In this document: positions 8,436 to 16,237 of the stretch, piece after piece
Layout: each line of letters begins with the position of its first letter
Position numbering within the stretch: the first letter of the stretch is position 1
Source: an uncultured Mollicutes bacterium
GTDB taxonomy: Bacteria > Bacillota_I > Bacilli_A > ML615J-28 > CAG-313
Direction of reading: 5' to 3'
Length of the DNA: 64,000 nt
Assembly (NCBI GenBank): GCA_900539265.1
Contig: UQBM01000002.1
Location: forward strand, 1-64,000
The notes under the pieces: model-generated
The model's database searches: none
What the model saw: the letters and a program-made list of their open reading frames with translations, nothing else
What the model was told of the DNA's origin: nothing
Position numbers and translations under genes: made by a program

Positions 8436-10070
8436 TTAGCATTCAGTAGTAACTTTTTTAATTGCTTCTACTGCATCAGCAGGTAATTCTTCACGAGTAC
8501 CCTTTAAGCCATTAACATAATCAAGTCTTGATGCCATTTGATTTTTAACAAGTTCAAGATATTCTTTGTCATTAAAGTTTACTTCATATCCTTCAAGTGG
8601 TAAATATTCAAGTTGTGTAAATGGACCAAATGGAACAAATTTTGCATTATGTTGAACAATTTCTTCAATTAAACCAAGAGTAACTTTTGGTGTAACTTTT
8701 GTATTTAAGAAGAAACCAGTATTGATGATATAGCAATCAACATGTTTTTCTGCAAATAATTGTTTAAAATGTTCATAATCTTTATGTAATTCATATAATC
8801 TAAATGGATTAGCATATGGAACAAAAACAAGTTTATTTAATTCATCTGCTGATACTTGTTCAGCAGTAGAACGCATTGTAGCAAGAGTTGCTCCCATTAC
8901 TGATGCTAAAGCAGGATCATTTACTTTTACAACAGGAGGAAGTGATTTATCTTTCATAATCCAAAAAATAGCATCAACAGGAGTATTAAATGCATACTCA
9001 CGATTTCCTGTTGCAAGAACTGATTTAACGGTACGACCATTACCATTACAAATATCTTCGGTTACTGGTACAAGTTTACCTTCACTATTGCGAGTTGCCC
9101 CACAATTTTGAATGGTTAAGAAATATTTTGATTGAGGATTGTCTAGTGGATAATCTTGGGTTTTATCAAAATATGATTGTTCAAGTGAAATGGAAGAACA
9201 ATCTTCATTAGAAATAATAAATGCATCATCATGTAAAACGGTTGTATCAAGTTTACCACCATGATTTGATAAAGTAATTGTTGATTTACCAGAACCAGAT
9301 AATCCAAATACTCCAATTACAGTTGATGAACCATCTTTAAAATTGAAACGCTTTTGTCCACCATGACATGCAGTATAACCATTTCTTTCAGCAATACTCC
9401 AAGCAAGCGTTAAAGTTCCTTTTTTATGTTCACCAAAATATCTCATACCACAAATCATTGCACAATTATGAGCTTGATCAAATAAAGCAAGACCTTCTGG
9501 AAAACGATCTGTATACATATCTGGATCAGAATAAATATAGATATCACCTTCATCTAAAACAAGTGAATCATTATACATTTTAGTATATTCTTCATTAACA
9601 GTTTGAAAATTTAAAATCCAAGAATATAATGTATTTTCGTATCCTTCTGGTACTAATAAATGGGCCTTTAACATAAATTTTTTATCAAGTCCTACATATG
9701 CCATAGCATGATACATCTTTTTATTGCGTGATGCAAATACAACTTCACGAACATATCCAGCATAATCTTCAACATTAGTTTCATCAACTAAACGGCGTAA
9801 TTTTGCTTGACGACCTGTTACTTTACCATCATTGTAAAGTAAAACTTTAGCATCTTTTGGTAATCCAAATTTTTCAGGATTTACAATGGGTTGATCAGTT
9901 ACAATTGTTCCACTTGAATTTTTTGCAAGCTCATAAGCTTGTGCTAAAGATGTAATTTCAACAACATTGTTACGATAAAATGCACTTTCAATTGTTGTAC
10001 GGATACGGCTAAATACCTTTTTGTTATGAGCACCGATTTCACTCATAGGTAAATTGTTTTTTGTTGCCAT
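8436..10070 (-). CDS. pckA: phosphoenolpyruvate carboxykinase (ATP)
   Basis: Interconverts PEP + CO2 + ADP and oxaloacetate + ATP. At 544 residues it has the normal ATP-type length, with the kinase P-loop GLSGSGKST near residues 253-261 and the second metal/substrate block LHDDAFII just after. ATG at 10070 has a strong GGAGG six bases upstream. Because it heads an operon with the Na+-pumping oxaloacetate decarboxylase, the likely direction is PEP to oxaloacetate with ATP gain, and then pyruvate. That is inference from context; gluconeogenesis is the usual alternative. Confidence 0.95.
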   Translation of the reverse strand: MATKNNLPMSEIGAHNKKVFSRIRTTIESAFYRNNVVEITSLAQAYELAKNSSGTIVTDQPIVNPEKFGLPKDAKVLLYNDGKVTGRQAKLRRLVDETNVEDYAGYVREVVFASRNKKMYHAMAYVGLDKKFMLKAHLLVPEGYENTLYSWILNFQTVNEEYTKMYNDSLVLDEGDIYIYSDPDMYTDRFPEGLALFDQAHNCAMICGMRYFGEHKKGTLTLAWSIAERNGYTACHGGQKRFNFKDGSSTVIGVFGLSGSGKSTITLSNHGGKLDTTVLHDDAFIISNEDCSSISLEQSYFDKTQDYPLDNPQSKYFLTIQNCGATRNSEGKLVPVTEDICNGNGRTVKSVLATGNREYAFNTPVDAIFWIMKDKSLPPVVKVNDPALASVMGATLATMRSTAEQVSADELNKLVFVPYANPFRLYELHKDYEHFKQLFAEKHVDCYIINTGFFLNTKVTPKVTLGLIEEIVQHNAKFVPFGPFTQLEYLPLEGYEVNFNDKEYLELVKNQMASRLDYVNGLKGTREELPADAVEAIKKVTTEC

Positions 10071-10118
10071 ATTGGCCTCCTCTTTTATTATATATTTTTA
10101 TTTTAAACTATTTAAAAA

Positions 10119-10150
10119 CGCAAAAAGCATACTGATGTATACCCTTTGCG
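10119..10150 (-). promoter_or_regulatory. hairpin in the pckA leader
   Basis: In the roughly 175-base untranslated leader, CGCAAA (minus strand) pairs with TTTGCG and an inner GTATAC/GTATGC stem surrounds a 4-base loop. It ends about 50 bases before the pckA start. It has no U-tract directly after the stem fitting a strong terminator, so a regulatory or stabilising RNA element is more likely; I recognise no known riboswitch. Confidence 0.4.
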
Positions 10151-10210
10151 CTAGCAATCTTGATATATGTGTGCATAATATAATATACATCAAACACTTC
10201 TTTGATTTTA

Positions 10211-10221
10211 ACGAATTTCGT
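10211..10221. promoter_or_regulatory. small inverted repeat near the pckA start of transcription
   Basis: ACGAA-T-TTCGT is a perfect 5-base inverted repeat lying about 30 bases downstream of the pckA -10 box. Its position fits a repressor roadblock site, but no matching regulator can be named. Confidence 0.25.
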
Positions 10222-10253
10222 CTTTTACCAAAAAAACCAAATTTTTCAAACTT

Positions 10254-10282
10254 ATTATATCATACCTACTTTTTTAATTCAA
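10254..10282 (-). promoter_or_regulatory. sigma-A type promoter of the pckA-oad operon
   Basis: On the minus strand: -35 TTGAAT (10277-10282), 17-base spacer, -10 TATAAT (10254-10259) preceded by an extended TGA. Transcription would start about 175 bases before pckA. Confidence 0.75.
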
Positions 10283-10331
10283 TGAAATTGCTTGATAGAC
10301 AATCCCACTTTTATATATGAGTCATATAAAA

Positions 10332-10355
10332 AAGATATACCTAAATATATATCTT
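10332..10355 (-). terminator. possible weak terminator
   Basis: AAGATATA pairs with TATATCTT around an 8-base loop and is followed by six T on the minus strand. The stem is all AT except two pairs, so efficiency is doubtful. It follows the remnant reading frame at 10393-10569. Confidence 0.4.
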
Positions 10356-10392
10356 AAACCACGGACAAAAATGGTTTCAAAAAACTATAAAT

Positions 10393-10569
10393 TTAAAAAT
10401 CGACTATATTTTTTTCTTGTGAATACATATCTTCTGTTAAGTCATATGTGAAAATTAAAACCAATTGATTTATCAATTTTGCTTAAGAGATAGTTTTAGA
10501 ATCAAGATTATTGAAAGATACAACAATTATGGATTTAGTTTCTTTTCTAGTAATCATACTGTATACCAT
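10393..10569 (-). pseudogene. possible gene remnant with in-frame stop
   Basis: From an ATG at 10569 the minus strand reads 28 codons to a TAA at 10483-10485 and then, in the same frame, 29 more codons to the next TAA at 10393-10395. The frame also stays open upstream to about 10640. The amino acid composition is protein-like (FKDITTFVNGF upstream, KLINQLVLIFTYDLTEDMY after the stop). No family is recognised and there is no good ribosome binding site, so chance reading through intergenic DNA remains possible. Confidence 0.3.
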
Positions 10570-10644
10570 TCTATAAATTATTATACCATTTTTAGCTTTT
10601 TTTCTAAAGCCATTTACAAAAGTAGTAATATCTTTAAATAAATA

Positions 10645-10674
10645 CAAAAAAGACCATAGGCTTTGCCTATAGTC
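10645..10674 (-). terminator. terminator after tsaD
   Basis: A GC-containing stem (10652-10661 with 10665-10674, GACTATAGGC against GCCTATGGTC with one mismatch) with an AAA loop is followed by TTTTTT on the minus strand, 18 bases after the tsaD stop. It closes the eight-gene nfu-to-tsaD operon. Confidence 0.9.
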
Positions 10675-10691
10675 TGTACTATATTTTTTCT

Positions 10692-11645
10692 TTACTTCTT
10701 GTACAAAATTTGAAAATATCCAGCAACTCCAATCATTGCGGCATTATCTGTACAATTTTTAGGGGAAGGAACAGTAAACTTAATATTTAATTTTGTTACC
10801 TCTTCTTTCATTTTCTGTCTTAGACCTGAATTTGCGGCAACACCACCTGCAATTAATACTTGTTTGGCTTGATATTCTTTAGCAGCTCTAATTGTTTTAG
10901 ATACCAAGACATCAATCACTGCATCTTGAAAACTTGCAGCAAGATCATTATAATTGAGTTCTTCTCCTTTTGTCCTACATTTATTATGCAGATTAATAAC
11001 TGCTGATTTTAAACCTGAAAAACTAAAATCATAACTATCTTTTGAAAGTTTAATATGAGGAAGACGATATGTTGGCTTACCAAGCTTTGCCATTTTATCA
11101 ATAATAGGACCACCAGGATAGCCTACTTCTACAACACGAGCTACCTTATCATATGCTTCCCCTACAGCATCATCTAAAGTCTGACCTAATATTTCAAAGT
11201 CAAAATGATTTTTCATCAAAACAAGTTCAGTATGCCCACCAGATACAACAAGAGCTATCAAAGGGAAAACAAAATCATCTTCTAAATAGTTTGCATAAAT
11301 ATGACCATAGATATGATTAACCATAACAACAGGAATATTATACGCAAGACCAATTGTTTTAGCCGCATTCACACCAACCATCAAAGAACCAATTAATCCC
11401 GGTTCGCTAGTTACTGCAATTTTGTCAATATCAGCATAATTTAATTGAGCCTCTTTCATTGCTGCATCAATTACGTAGGTAATTTTTTCAATATGGTGTC
11501 TACTAGCAACCTCAGGTACAACACCACCATACATTTTATGAATTTCAATTTGCGTATAAACGACATTGCTTAAAACCTTTTTACCATCTTCAACAATGGC
11601 AACGCTTGTTTCATCACAACTCGATTCAATTGCTAATATTTTCAT
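10692..11645 (-). CDS. tsaD: tRNA N6-adenosine threonylcarbamoyltransferase TsaD
   Basis: Transfers threonylcarbamoyl from TC-AMP to A37 of ANN-reading tRNAs (t6A). It is a 317-residue ASKHA-fold protein starting MKILAIESSCDETS, with the metal-binding HHIEK and HIYGH motifs and the SGGHTEL signature. The start overlaps the rimI stop by 4 bases (ATGA). The partner genes tsaB and tsaE lie directly upstream in the same operon, giving all but TsaC of the t6A pathway here. Confidence 0.97.
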   Translation of the reverse strand: MKILAIESSCDETSVAIVEDGKKVLSNVVYTQIEIHKMYGGVVPEVASRHHIEKITYVIDAAMKEAQLNYADIDKIAVTSEPGLIGSLMVGVNAAKTIGLAYNIPVVMVNHIYGHIYANYLEDDFVFPLIALVVSGGHTELVLMKNHFDFEILGQTLDDAVGEAYDKVARVVEVGYPGGPIIDKMAKLGKPTYRLPHIKLSKDSYDFSFSGLKSAVINLHNKCRTKGEELNYNDLAASFQDAVIDVLVSKTIRAAKEYQAKQVLIAGGVAANSGLRQKMKEEVTKLNIKFTVPSPKNCTDNAAMIGVAGYFQILYKK

Positions 11646-12073
11646 ATATACTCCTTCATATAAACTAAAGCATCTTCTTGATTGCTATAATAATGTGATC
11701 TTTTATAAAGTAGATAAAAACCATTTTTTTCATAAAAATGAATCGCTTTTTGATTTGATGCTCTAACCTCTAAAGTTATTTTTTTTAAGGATGGTAAATC
11801 TTCTTTGATTTTATTAAGTAATTTTTGACCAATTCCTTGACGTTGATATGCTTTATCGACAACAAAATTTAAAATTTCGGCTTCATCTAAGTAAGCATAT
11901 CTGCCAATATAACCAACAATTTTGTCATCAATAGTAGCCACATAAAATTTAGCAATTTTAGAATCACACTCTTCTTCTAATATTTCTTTACCTAAAGATT
12001 CTCCTAAAAAGGCTTTTTCTAAATAAACCACGCAATCAATATCTTCTTTTTTTAATTCTCTAATTTCAACCAT
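11642..12073 (-). CDS. rimI: GNAT acetyltransferase RimI type
   Basis: A 143-residue GNAT domain with the acetyl-CoA binding signature QRQGIGQKLLNK (about residues 80-91) and the C-terminal block ATHFYEKNGF-like NQKAIHFYEKNGF typical of RimI. In Bacillota this gene lies between tsaB and tsaD as here. It overlaps tsaB by 8 bases and tsaD by 4. RimI acetylates ribosomal protein S18 in enterobacteria; the substrate here is unproved. Confidence 0.88.
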   Translation of the reverse strand: MVEIRELKKEDIDCVVYLEKAFLGESLGKEILEEECDSKIAKFYVATIDDKIVGYIGRYAYLDEAEILNFVVDKAYQRQGIGQKLLNKIKEDLPSLKKITLEVRASNQKAIHFYEKNGFYLLYKRSHYYSNQEDALVYMKEYI

Positions 12074-12656
12074 TCATTTCACTTCTTAAATAATTAGGCA
12101 CATATTGAAAAACATCTTCTTCTTTATATAAATTTTGTTTAAACAAATATGTAGACAAATTTTTAGTATTCAATACTTCTTCGCTAACATCAATAATCTT
12201 ATACTCTTTTAAGGGTTTTAATACCTCATCATGAGAAAAAGTATCACTACTTTCAAATGTTATTTGTTGATTGACAATTGAAGCTAATTTATAATAACTA
12301 TGATTCTTTTTAGCAATAATTCTTACCAAAAATTTCCCATCATTATTAATATTTGATACCATCATTAAATCTAAAGAAGAAAAACTATATAACTTTAAAT
12401 TTTTTACAAGAGCCAATACTTTAGCAATCGTTCCCGAAATTCTAACACCCGTATAAGAACCAGGTCCCCTACCTACAAAAACACTATCTAAGTCATCAAC
12501 ACAAAGATTATTTTTTAACAAGAAAGCTTTTAAATAATCAATAATGGTTTCTGAATGTTTATTTTTTCCATCCCTTACCAAACTATCAATTTCTTGATTA
12601 TGTTCATACAAAGAAAGGTACAAATAATTTGTGGAACTATCAATAAATAATTTCAT
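12066..12656 (-). CDS. tsaB: TsaB, scaffold subunit of the t6A complex
   Basis: Catalytically inactive TsaD paralogue that forms the TsaB-TsaD-TsaE complex. The GRGPGSYTGVRIS motif (about residues 62-75) identifies it. I place the start at the ATG at 12656: the GTG at 12665 is part of the AGGTG ribosome binding site. The gene overlaps the end of tsaE by 17 bases. Length is about 196 residues, a little short of the usual 220-230. Confidence 0.92.
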   Translation of the reverse strand: MKLFIDSSTNYLYLSLYEHNQEIDSLVRDGKNKHSETIIDYLKAFLLKNNLCVDDLDSVFVGRGPGSYTGVRISGTIAKVLALVKNLKLYSFSSLDLMMVSNINNDGKFLVRIIAKKNHSYYKLASIVNQQITFESSDTFSHDEVLKPLKEYKIIDVSEEVLNTKNLSTYLFKQNLYKEEDVFQYVPNYLRSEMNG

Positions 12657-13122
12657 ATTTTTCACCTATTTTATCAATTACATTATCAGGAAAATTTTTA
12701 AGAATTACCTCTCTTGTATTATCATTTAACTGATAAATATCAATAAACCATGTATCATCTGGTAATAAATCATTAATAATACTTGCCCATTCAATGATGG
12801 TTAATCCTTTTTGATAAAAATATTCCTCTAATTCAAAATCATTACTACTATTATTTAGACGATATACATCTAAATGATATAATTTATCAATTCCATTAAC
12901 CTTTTTTCTCGCATCATATATTTTCATAATTGTGAAAGTTGGGCTATTGATAACTTTTTCAACATCAAGAGCCTTGCCAATTCCTTTTGTAAATGTTGTT
13001 TTGCCTGCACCTAAATCACCATTTAAAGCAATTATTGTTGATGGTTGCGCAAAACTAGTAATATCGTATGCTAGTTGTTGCATTTCTTCAATACTACTAA
13101 TTTTTAGTACTAATTTTTTCAT
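12640..13122 (-). CDS. tsaE: TsaE, ATPase of the t6A complex
   Basis: P-loop ATPase that resets the TsaBD complex after each round of t6A synthesis. Walker A GDLGAGKTTFTKG occurs near residues 35-47, followed by the typical SPTF switch and HLDVYR Walker B-like region; WASI matches the conserved late tryptophan block. It overlaps the cwlD stop by 4 bases (ATGA), indicating coupled translation. Length 160 residues, normal. Confidence 0.95.
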   Translation of the reverse strand: MKKLVLKISSIEEMQQLAYDITSFAQPSTIIALNGDLGAGKTTFTKGIGKALDVEKVINSPTFTIMKIYDARKKVNGIDKLYHLDVYRLNNSSNDFELEEYFYQKGLTIIEWASIINDLLPDDTWFIDIYQLNDNTREVILKNFPDNVIDKIGEKYEIIY

Positions 13123-13790
13123 GAACTTTTTTCCTCTAAATAATCTAAAATTCCAAGATATATCATCAGCGATATTCTTCTTAATTGTTCATCATCTGTT
13201 AATTTTTCTAAATCACTTTCATTTGTTAAAAATCCTAATTCTACTAAACAACCAACCCTTTGGGTATTATCAAGTAAATATTTTCCACTAATATCTTTGG
13301 GAACTCTTTTATTTGTCGAATCAACTGTATACAAATATTTCATAATTTTACTTGCTAGAAGGAGATTATCGTCTAAATCTTTGTTATAAAAAGTCTGGGC
13401 TCCTTTAACCGATGGAGAAGGATACGCATTTGCATGAATTGATATATATATATCACAAGTAGAATCATTAATTAGACTAACTCTTTTTAAAATATCGTCA
13501 CGCTTTGATTTTGCCAACGCTTCATCTTTTGATCTTGTTAATTTTACTTTTAAACCAGTCTTTTCAAGATATGATTTTAAATACAAACATACCTTTAATG
13601 TAATGTCTTTTTCAATTACAGTTTTATCGCGTGAAGTAGCACCACCATCAAAACCACCATGACCTGCATCAATATAAATAAAATGAGTTTTTTCATTGGA
13701 TATAGCGACAACTTTTTTAACAGAAAAAAACGTAATCAATAATAAAATAATAAAAAGTAAACATAAAATGTTTTTTTTAAGTTTTTTCAA
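13119..13790 (-). CDS. N-acetylmuramoyl-L-alanine amidase, CwlD-like
   Basis: Zinc amidase of the Amidase_3 family cutting the lactyl-peptide bond in peptidoglycan. Ligands and catalytic residues are visible: DAGHGG (His), the later VIEKD (Glu), SIHANA (His) and the terminal VELGF (Glu). The best start is a TTG at 13790, because AGGTGAG lies just upstream and translation gives MKKLKKNI followed by a membrane or signal segment; the upstream in-frame ATG at 13808 has no ribosome binding site. In Bacillus, CwlD makes muramic lactam in the spore cortex; the size and single N-terminal segment fit, and other sporulation genes are nearby, but a vegetative amidase is possible. Confidence 0.82.
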   Translation of the reverse strand: MKKLKKNILCLLFIILLLITFFSVKKVVAISNEKTHFIYIDAGHGGFDGGATSRDKTVIEKDITLKVCLYLKSYLEKTGLKVKLTRSKDEALAKSKRDDILKRVSLINDSTCDIYISIHANAYPSPSVKGAQTFYNKDLDDNLLLASKIMKYLYTVDSTNKRVPKDISGKYLLDNTQRVGCLVELGFLTNESDLEKLTDDEQLRRISLMIYLGILDYLEEKSS

Positions 13791-13839
13791 AATCTCACCT
13801 ATTGACATTTTATTTTTATAAAACAACTTTATGAGTAGT

Positions 13840-14382
13840 TTACTTAAAAAAATCCATTAAAATATTTTCAAGTTCACCTCTTTGTTCTTGTGTTAGTGGC
13901 GGCAAAACGCCATTCTCATTTTTGATATGATCTTGGGTAGTATTTAAATGATATTTTGTCATTATTCCATTATCTACTTTAACAAATGTTGGTGCATTTA
14001 ACCGATTATTACTTGAATCAAGAGCTTCCTTAAAATAATTATTTTCAAGTTCAAGATATAAATCATGACCACTTGCTTTTTCATTATCACGAATTTCTTT
14101 AATGTAAAGATAATAAACAACTTTAATGGAAGCATCTTTAGCAACATCATTTAAAACGGGCATTAAAGCTTGACACCATGGACACTCAGGAAATCCCATT
14201 ACTAAATAAAAAGATTCCTGATCCTTTAACATTGTAATAACATCATCAATTTTAACTTCTTTATATATATGATTTTTATCATTAAGCGATGGATAATCTT
14301 TCATAATATTCCTCTTTGTGCATCCTGTTAAAGTTAAAACAAAACAAATTATTAATATAATAACTACTATCTTCTTATTCAT
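13840..14382 (-). CDS. thioredoxin-like lipoprotein
   Basis: About 180 residues. The chosen ATG at 14382 has GGAAG upstream and overlaps the preceding gene by 8 bases; it gives MNKKIVVII, a lipoprotein signal and lipobox LTLTGC. A CPWC motif (FPECPWCQAL) near residue 74 is the redox centre of a thioredoxin fold, and a cis-proline-like NAPTF block follows near residue 130. It is probably an extracytoplasmic thiol-disulfide protein or bacteriocin-transport-accessory type protein. Substrate unknown. Confidence 0.7.
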   Translation of the reverse strand: MNKKIVVIILIICFVLTLTGCTKRNIMKDYPSLNDKNHIYKEVKIDDVITMLKDQESFYLVMGFPECPWCQALMPVLNDVAKDASIKVVYYLYIKEIRDNEKASGHDLYLELENNYFKEALDSSNNRLNAPTFVKVDNGIMTKYHLNTTQDHIKNENGVLPPLTQEQRGELENILMDFFK

Positions 14383-14710
14383 TTTTATCTTCCTTATATT
14401 CTTCAATCCATTCAGGCAGTTTTTGTGCAAGCGGTTCAAAATCAATTTTATATTCTGGTATTTTACATTTAATACCTCTAGTTTTATGAAGTTGCTTATA
14501 ACTAAGTTTTATGCGATGATTTTCCTCATCAACCTCTAAAACTTTGAGTCTTAATTCTTGACCCACCTTTACAAAATCATTTATATTTTTAACATAATTA
14601 TCTGAAAATTCTGAAATGTGTACAAGGCCATCATAATCTCCAACCACAACAAAAGCACCATAACCCAAAATATTAGTAATTTTACCATTTACAATATCTC
14701 CTGGTTTCAT
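14375..14710 (-). CDS. S1-domain RNA-binding protein, CvfD/YugI type
   Basis: A 111-residue protein with one S1 domain at residues 1-72 (GDIVNGKITNILGYGAFV, then GLVHISE and IKLSYK), plus a short acidic tail. This architecture matches the small S1 proteins (general stress protein 13, CvfD) that bind ribosomes and act in post-transcriptional regulation in Bacillota. Its start overlaps the nfu stop by 4 bases and it has GAGGAAAG as binding site. Confidence 0.78.
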   Translation of the reverse strand: MKPGDIVNGKITNILGYGAFVVVGDYDGLVHISEFSDNYVKNINDFVKVGQELRLKVLEVDEENHRIKLSYKQLHKTRGIKCKIPEYKIDFEPLAQKLPEWIEEYKEDKNE

Positions 14711-14955
14711 ACACTTTCCTCTTCCACTACTTCTACACCAATGACGCCTGGCACTTCTTCTAATAATAATGCCTCAACGCTATTAGTTATAGTATCATCA
14801 CTTGATGAACAGCCAATACAAGCTCCAAGAAGTTTAACATATACAATGCCATCTTCAAACTTAACAAAATCCAAATCGCCACCATCTGCATTCAAATAGG
14901 GTCTTAATTTTTTAATTGTTTGCTTTATTAATTTAATTGTTTTATCGTTATTCAT
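14707..14955 (-). CDS. nfu: NifU C-terminal domain Fe-S scaffold/carrier protein (Nfu)
   Basis: An 82-residue NifU-like domain with LLGACIGCSSS, whose CxxC holds a shared iron-sulfur cluster for delivery to target proteins. The real start is the ATG at 14955, six bases after AAGGTG; the GTG at 14964 is within that ribosome binding site. It is the first gene of an eight-gene operon, with TATAAT at 14978-14983 on the minus strand about 20 bases upstream. Confidence 0.88.
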   Translation of the reverse strand: MNNDKTIKLIKQTIKKLRPYLNADGGDLDFVKFEDGIVYVKLLGACIGCSSSDDTITNSVEALLLEEVPGVIGVEVVEEESV

Positions 14956-15065
14956 TTTATTCACCTTTTTCTTTATTATTATACACCATTTTATTTATTT
15001 TAGGTTAAAATTTGTTTTTCATTTTACTTTTGTATAATTAAAGTATCTTTTTCATATATATTATT

Positions 15066-15443
15066 ATGAATAATCAATCAACTCAAACCTATACAAGACT
15101 GAAATTTGAAGATAATTTATCAATCATTTTTATTATACTAAATCTTTTAAATATAAGAGCCAATGCTATTATTGAAAATGCAATTCTCACCAATAATATT
15201 TCTCAAGTATCTAAGGCTCTAAAAATATATCGCTTTATTATAGTAATTTCTATCTTGTTATATATCTATTTTGTTAAAAGAAATTATAAATTTTATATAG
15301 AAAGTAGGAAGAAAGTAAACTATGACAATACCTTAGAAAAAATAAGACTTGAGGGTAGCCTTTTAATTTTAGTAGGCACTTTGCTTCTTGGTTATACTAT
15401 TTTTAAAGAAAGAGAGCCAGAAGGTGAAGCTGAAGTTGCGTAA
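15066..15443 (+). CDS. small membrane protein of unknown function
   Basis: 125 residues with two or three hydrophobic segments (about 20-34, 57-73, 92-112) and an acidic tail ending in EREPEGEAEVA. No function is recognised. A TATAAT at 15033-15038 lies 27 bases upstream, but there is no clear ribosome binding site before the ATG. It is the only + strand gene between two minus operons and is closed by a strong bidirectional terminator, which supports it being real. Confidence 0.55.
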   Translation: MNNQSTQTYTRLKFEDNLSIIFIILNLLNIRANAIIENAILTNNISQVSKALKIYRFIIVISILLYIYFVKRNYKFYIESRKKVNYDNTLEKIRLEGSLLILVGTLLLGYTIFKEREPEGEAEVA

Positions 15444-15500
15444 ATATTATTATTTATTACAAAATATAATAGACAATTTTAATATTTTATAAATAAAAAA

Positions 15501-15532
15501 ATTACAATATCAATTTATTATGATATTGTAAT
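15501..15532. terminator. bidirectional terminator between convergent genes
   Basis: A perfect 12-base stem (ATTACAATATCA with TGATATTGTAAT) around an 8-base loop, flanked by A-tract on the left and T-tract on the right, serves both the + strand membrane protein gene and yunB. Confidence 0.88.
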
Positions 15533-15551
15533 TTTTTATTTAAATATCTAT

Positions 15552-16187
15552 CTAAAGTGGCAACGACTGAATTGCCCCTTCTCCCATATAGTAATAATAA
15601 GGAACTTCACCTTGAATAACAATTGATGAAAGCAAAAGATTCGTATTATAATCAATTTGAGATGTCTTTAAAGGAATAATAGTTTCAATCTTAATATTTA
15701 TTTTTAAATAAAGTTCAAATAAAGAATTATTAATACCGTAATCAATAAGATTTGTATATATATCAGTCTTATACGAAGAAACTGGCAATACTTCTATTTT
15801 AATATCAGGGCCTAAAGTGGTAAATAATGCTCTTGATACAAGCATACCAAGTGGCATATTGATATCTTTAACCGATTCTTCAATTGTGCCATCCCTCAAC
15901 AATTTTGATAAAGTTAGATTTATTGAAGAAATAATTTTACTGGTTTTGGTACTATCTATATATATACTACTAATTTTCCCATCAGTATTGTACTTATAAT
16001 TTAAAATATTATCAGTATCCTTTAAAACATTATTCTTTTCAATTGATTCTGCTAAAATATCTGAAATAATAGTTGTTACTTCTTTTTCAATATACAAATC
16101 AGATTTTTTACTAAAATAATTATCAATCATTGTTAATAAAAAAATAGGAATTAAAAAAATAAAAAATAGAAGTAATAATTTTTTCAT
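15552..16187 (-). CDS. yunB: sporulation protein YunB-like
   Basis: 211 residues with a single N-terminal membrane segment (about 2-22), then an extracytoplasmic domain. The block VSRALFTTLGPDIKIEVLPVS-like near the middle, and the ending with GEVPYYY and GEGAIQSLPL, match YunB, a sporulation protein of the sigma-E regulon in Bacillus. ATG at 16187 is six bases from GAAGGTG; the GTG at 16193 overlaps that site. Its presence is one of several signs that the host makes spores. Confidence 0.75.
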   Translation of the reverse strand: MKKLLLLFFIFLIPIFLLTMIDNYFSKKSDLYIEKEVTTIISDILAESIEKNNVLKDTDNILNYKYNTDGKISSIYIDSTKTSKIISSINLTLSKLLRDGTIEESVKDINMPLGMLVSRALFTTLGPDIKIEVLPVSSYKTDIYTNLIDYGINNSLFELYLKINIKIETIIPLKTSQIDYNTNLLLSSIVIQGEVPYYYYMGEGAIQSLPL

Positions 16188-16237
16188 ATACACACCTTCT
16201 ATTTTATTATATTATTAAAATATGTTTTTTAGTAATT

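Noticed and set aside
10054..10320. 88-codon + strand frame over the pckA leader
   Set aside because: It starts inside pckA, has no ribosome binding site and overlaps the promoter and hairpin of the opposite strand.
15001..15065. tRNA or riboswitch in the divergent nfu gap
   Set aside because: The gap is about 100 bases of AT-rich DNA without a cloverleaf or conserved aptamer features.
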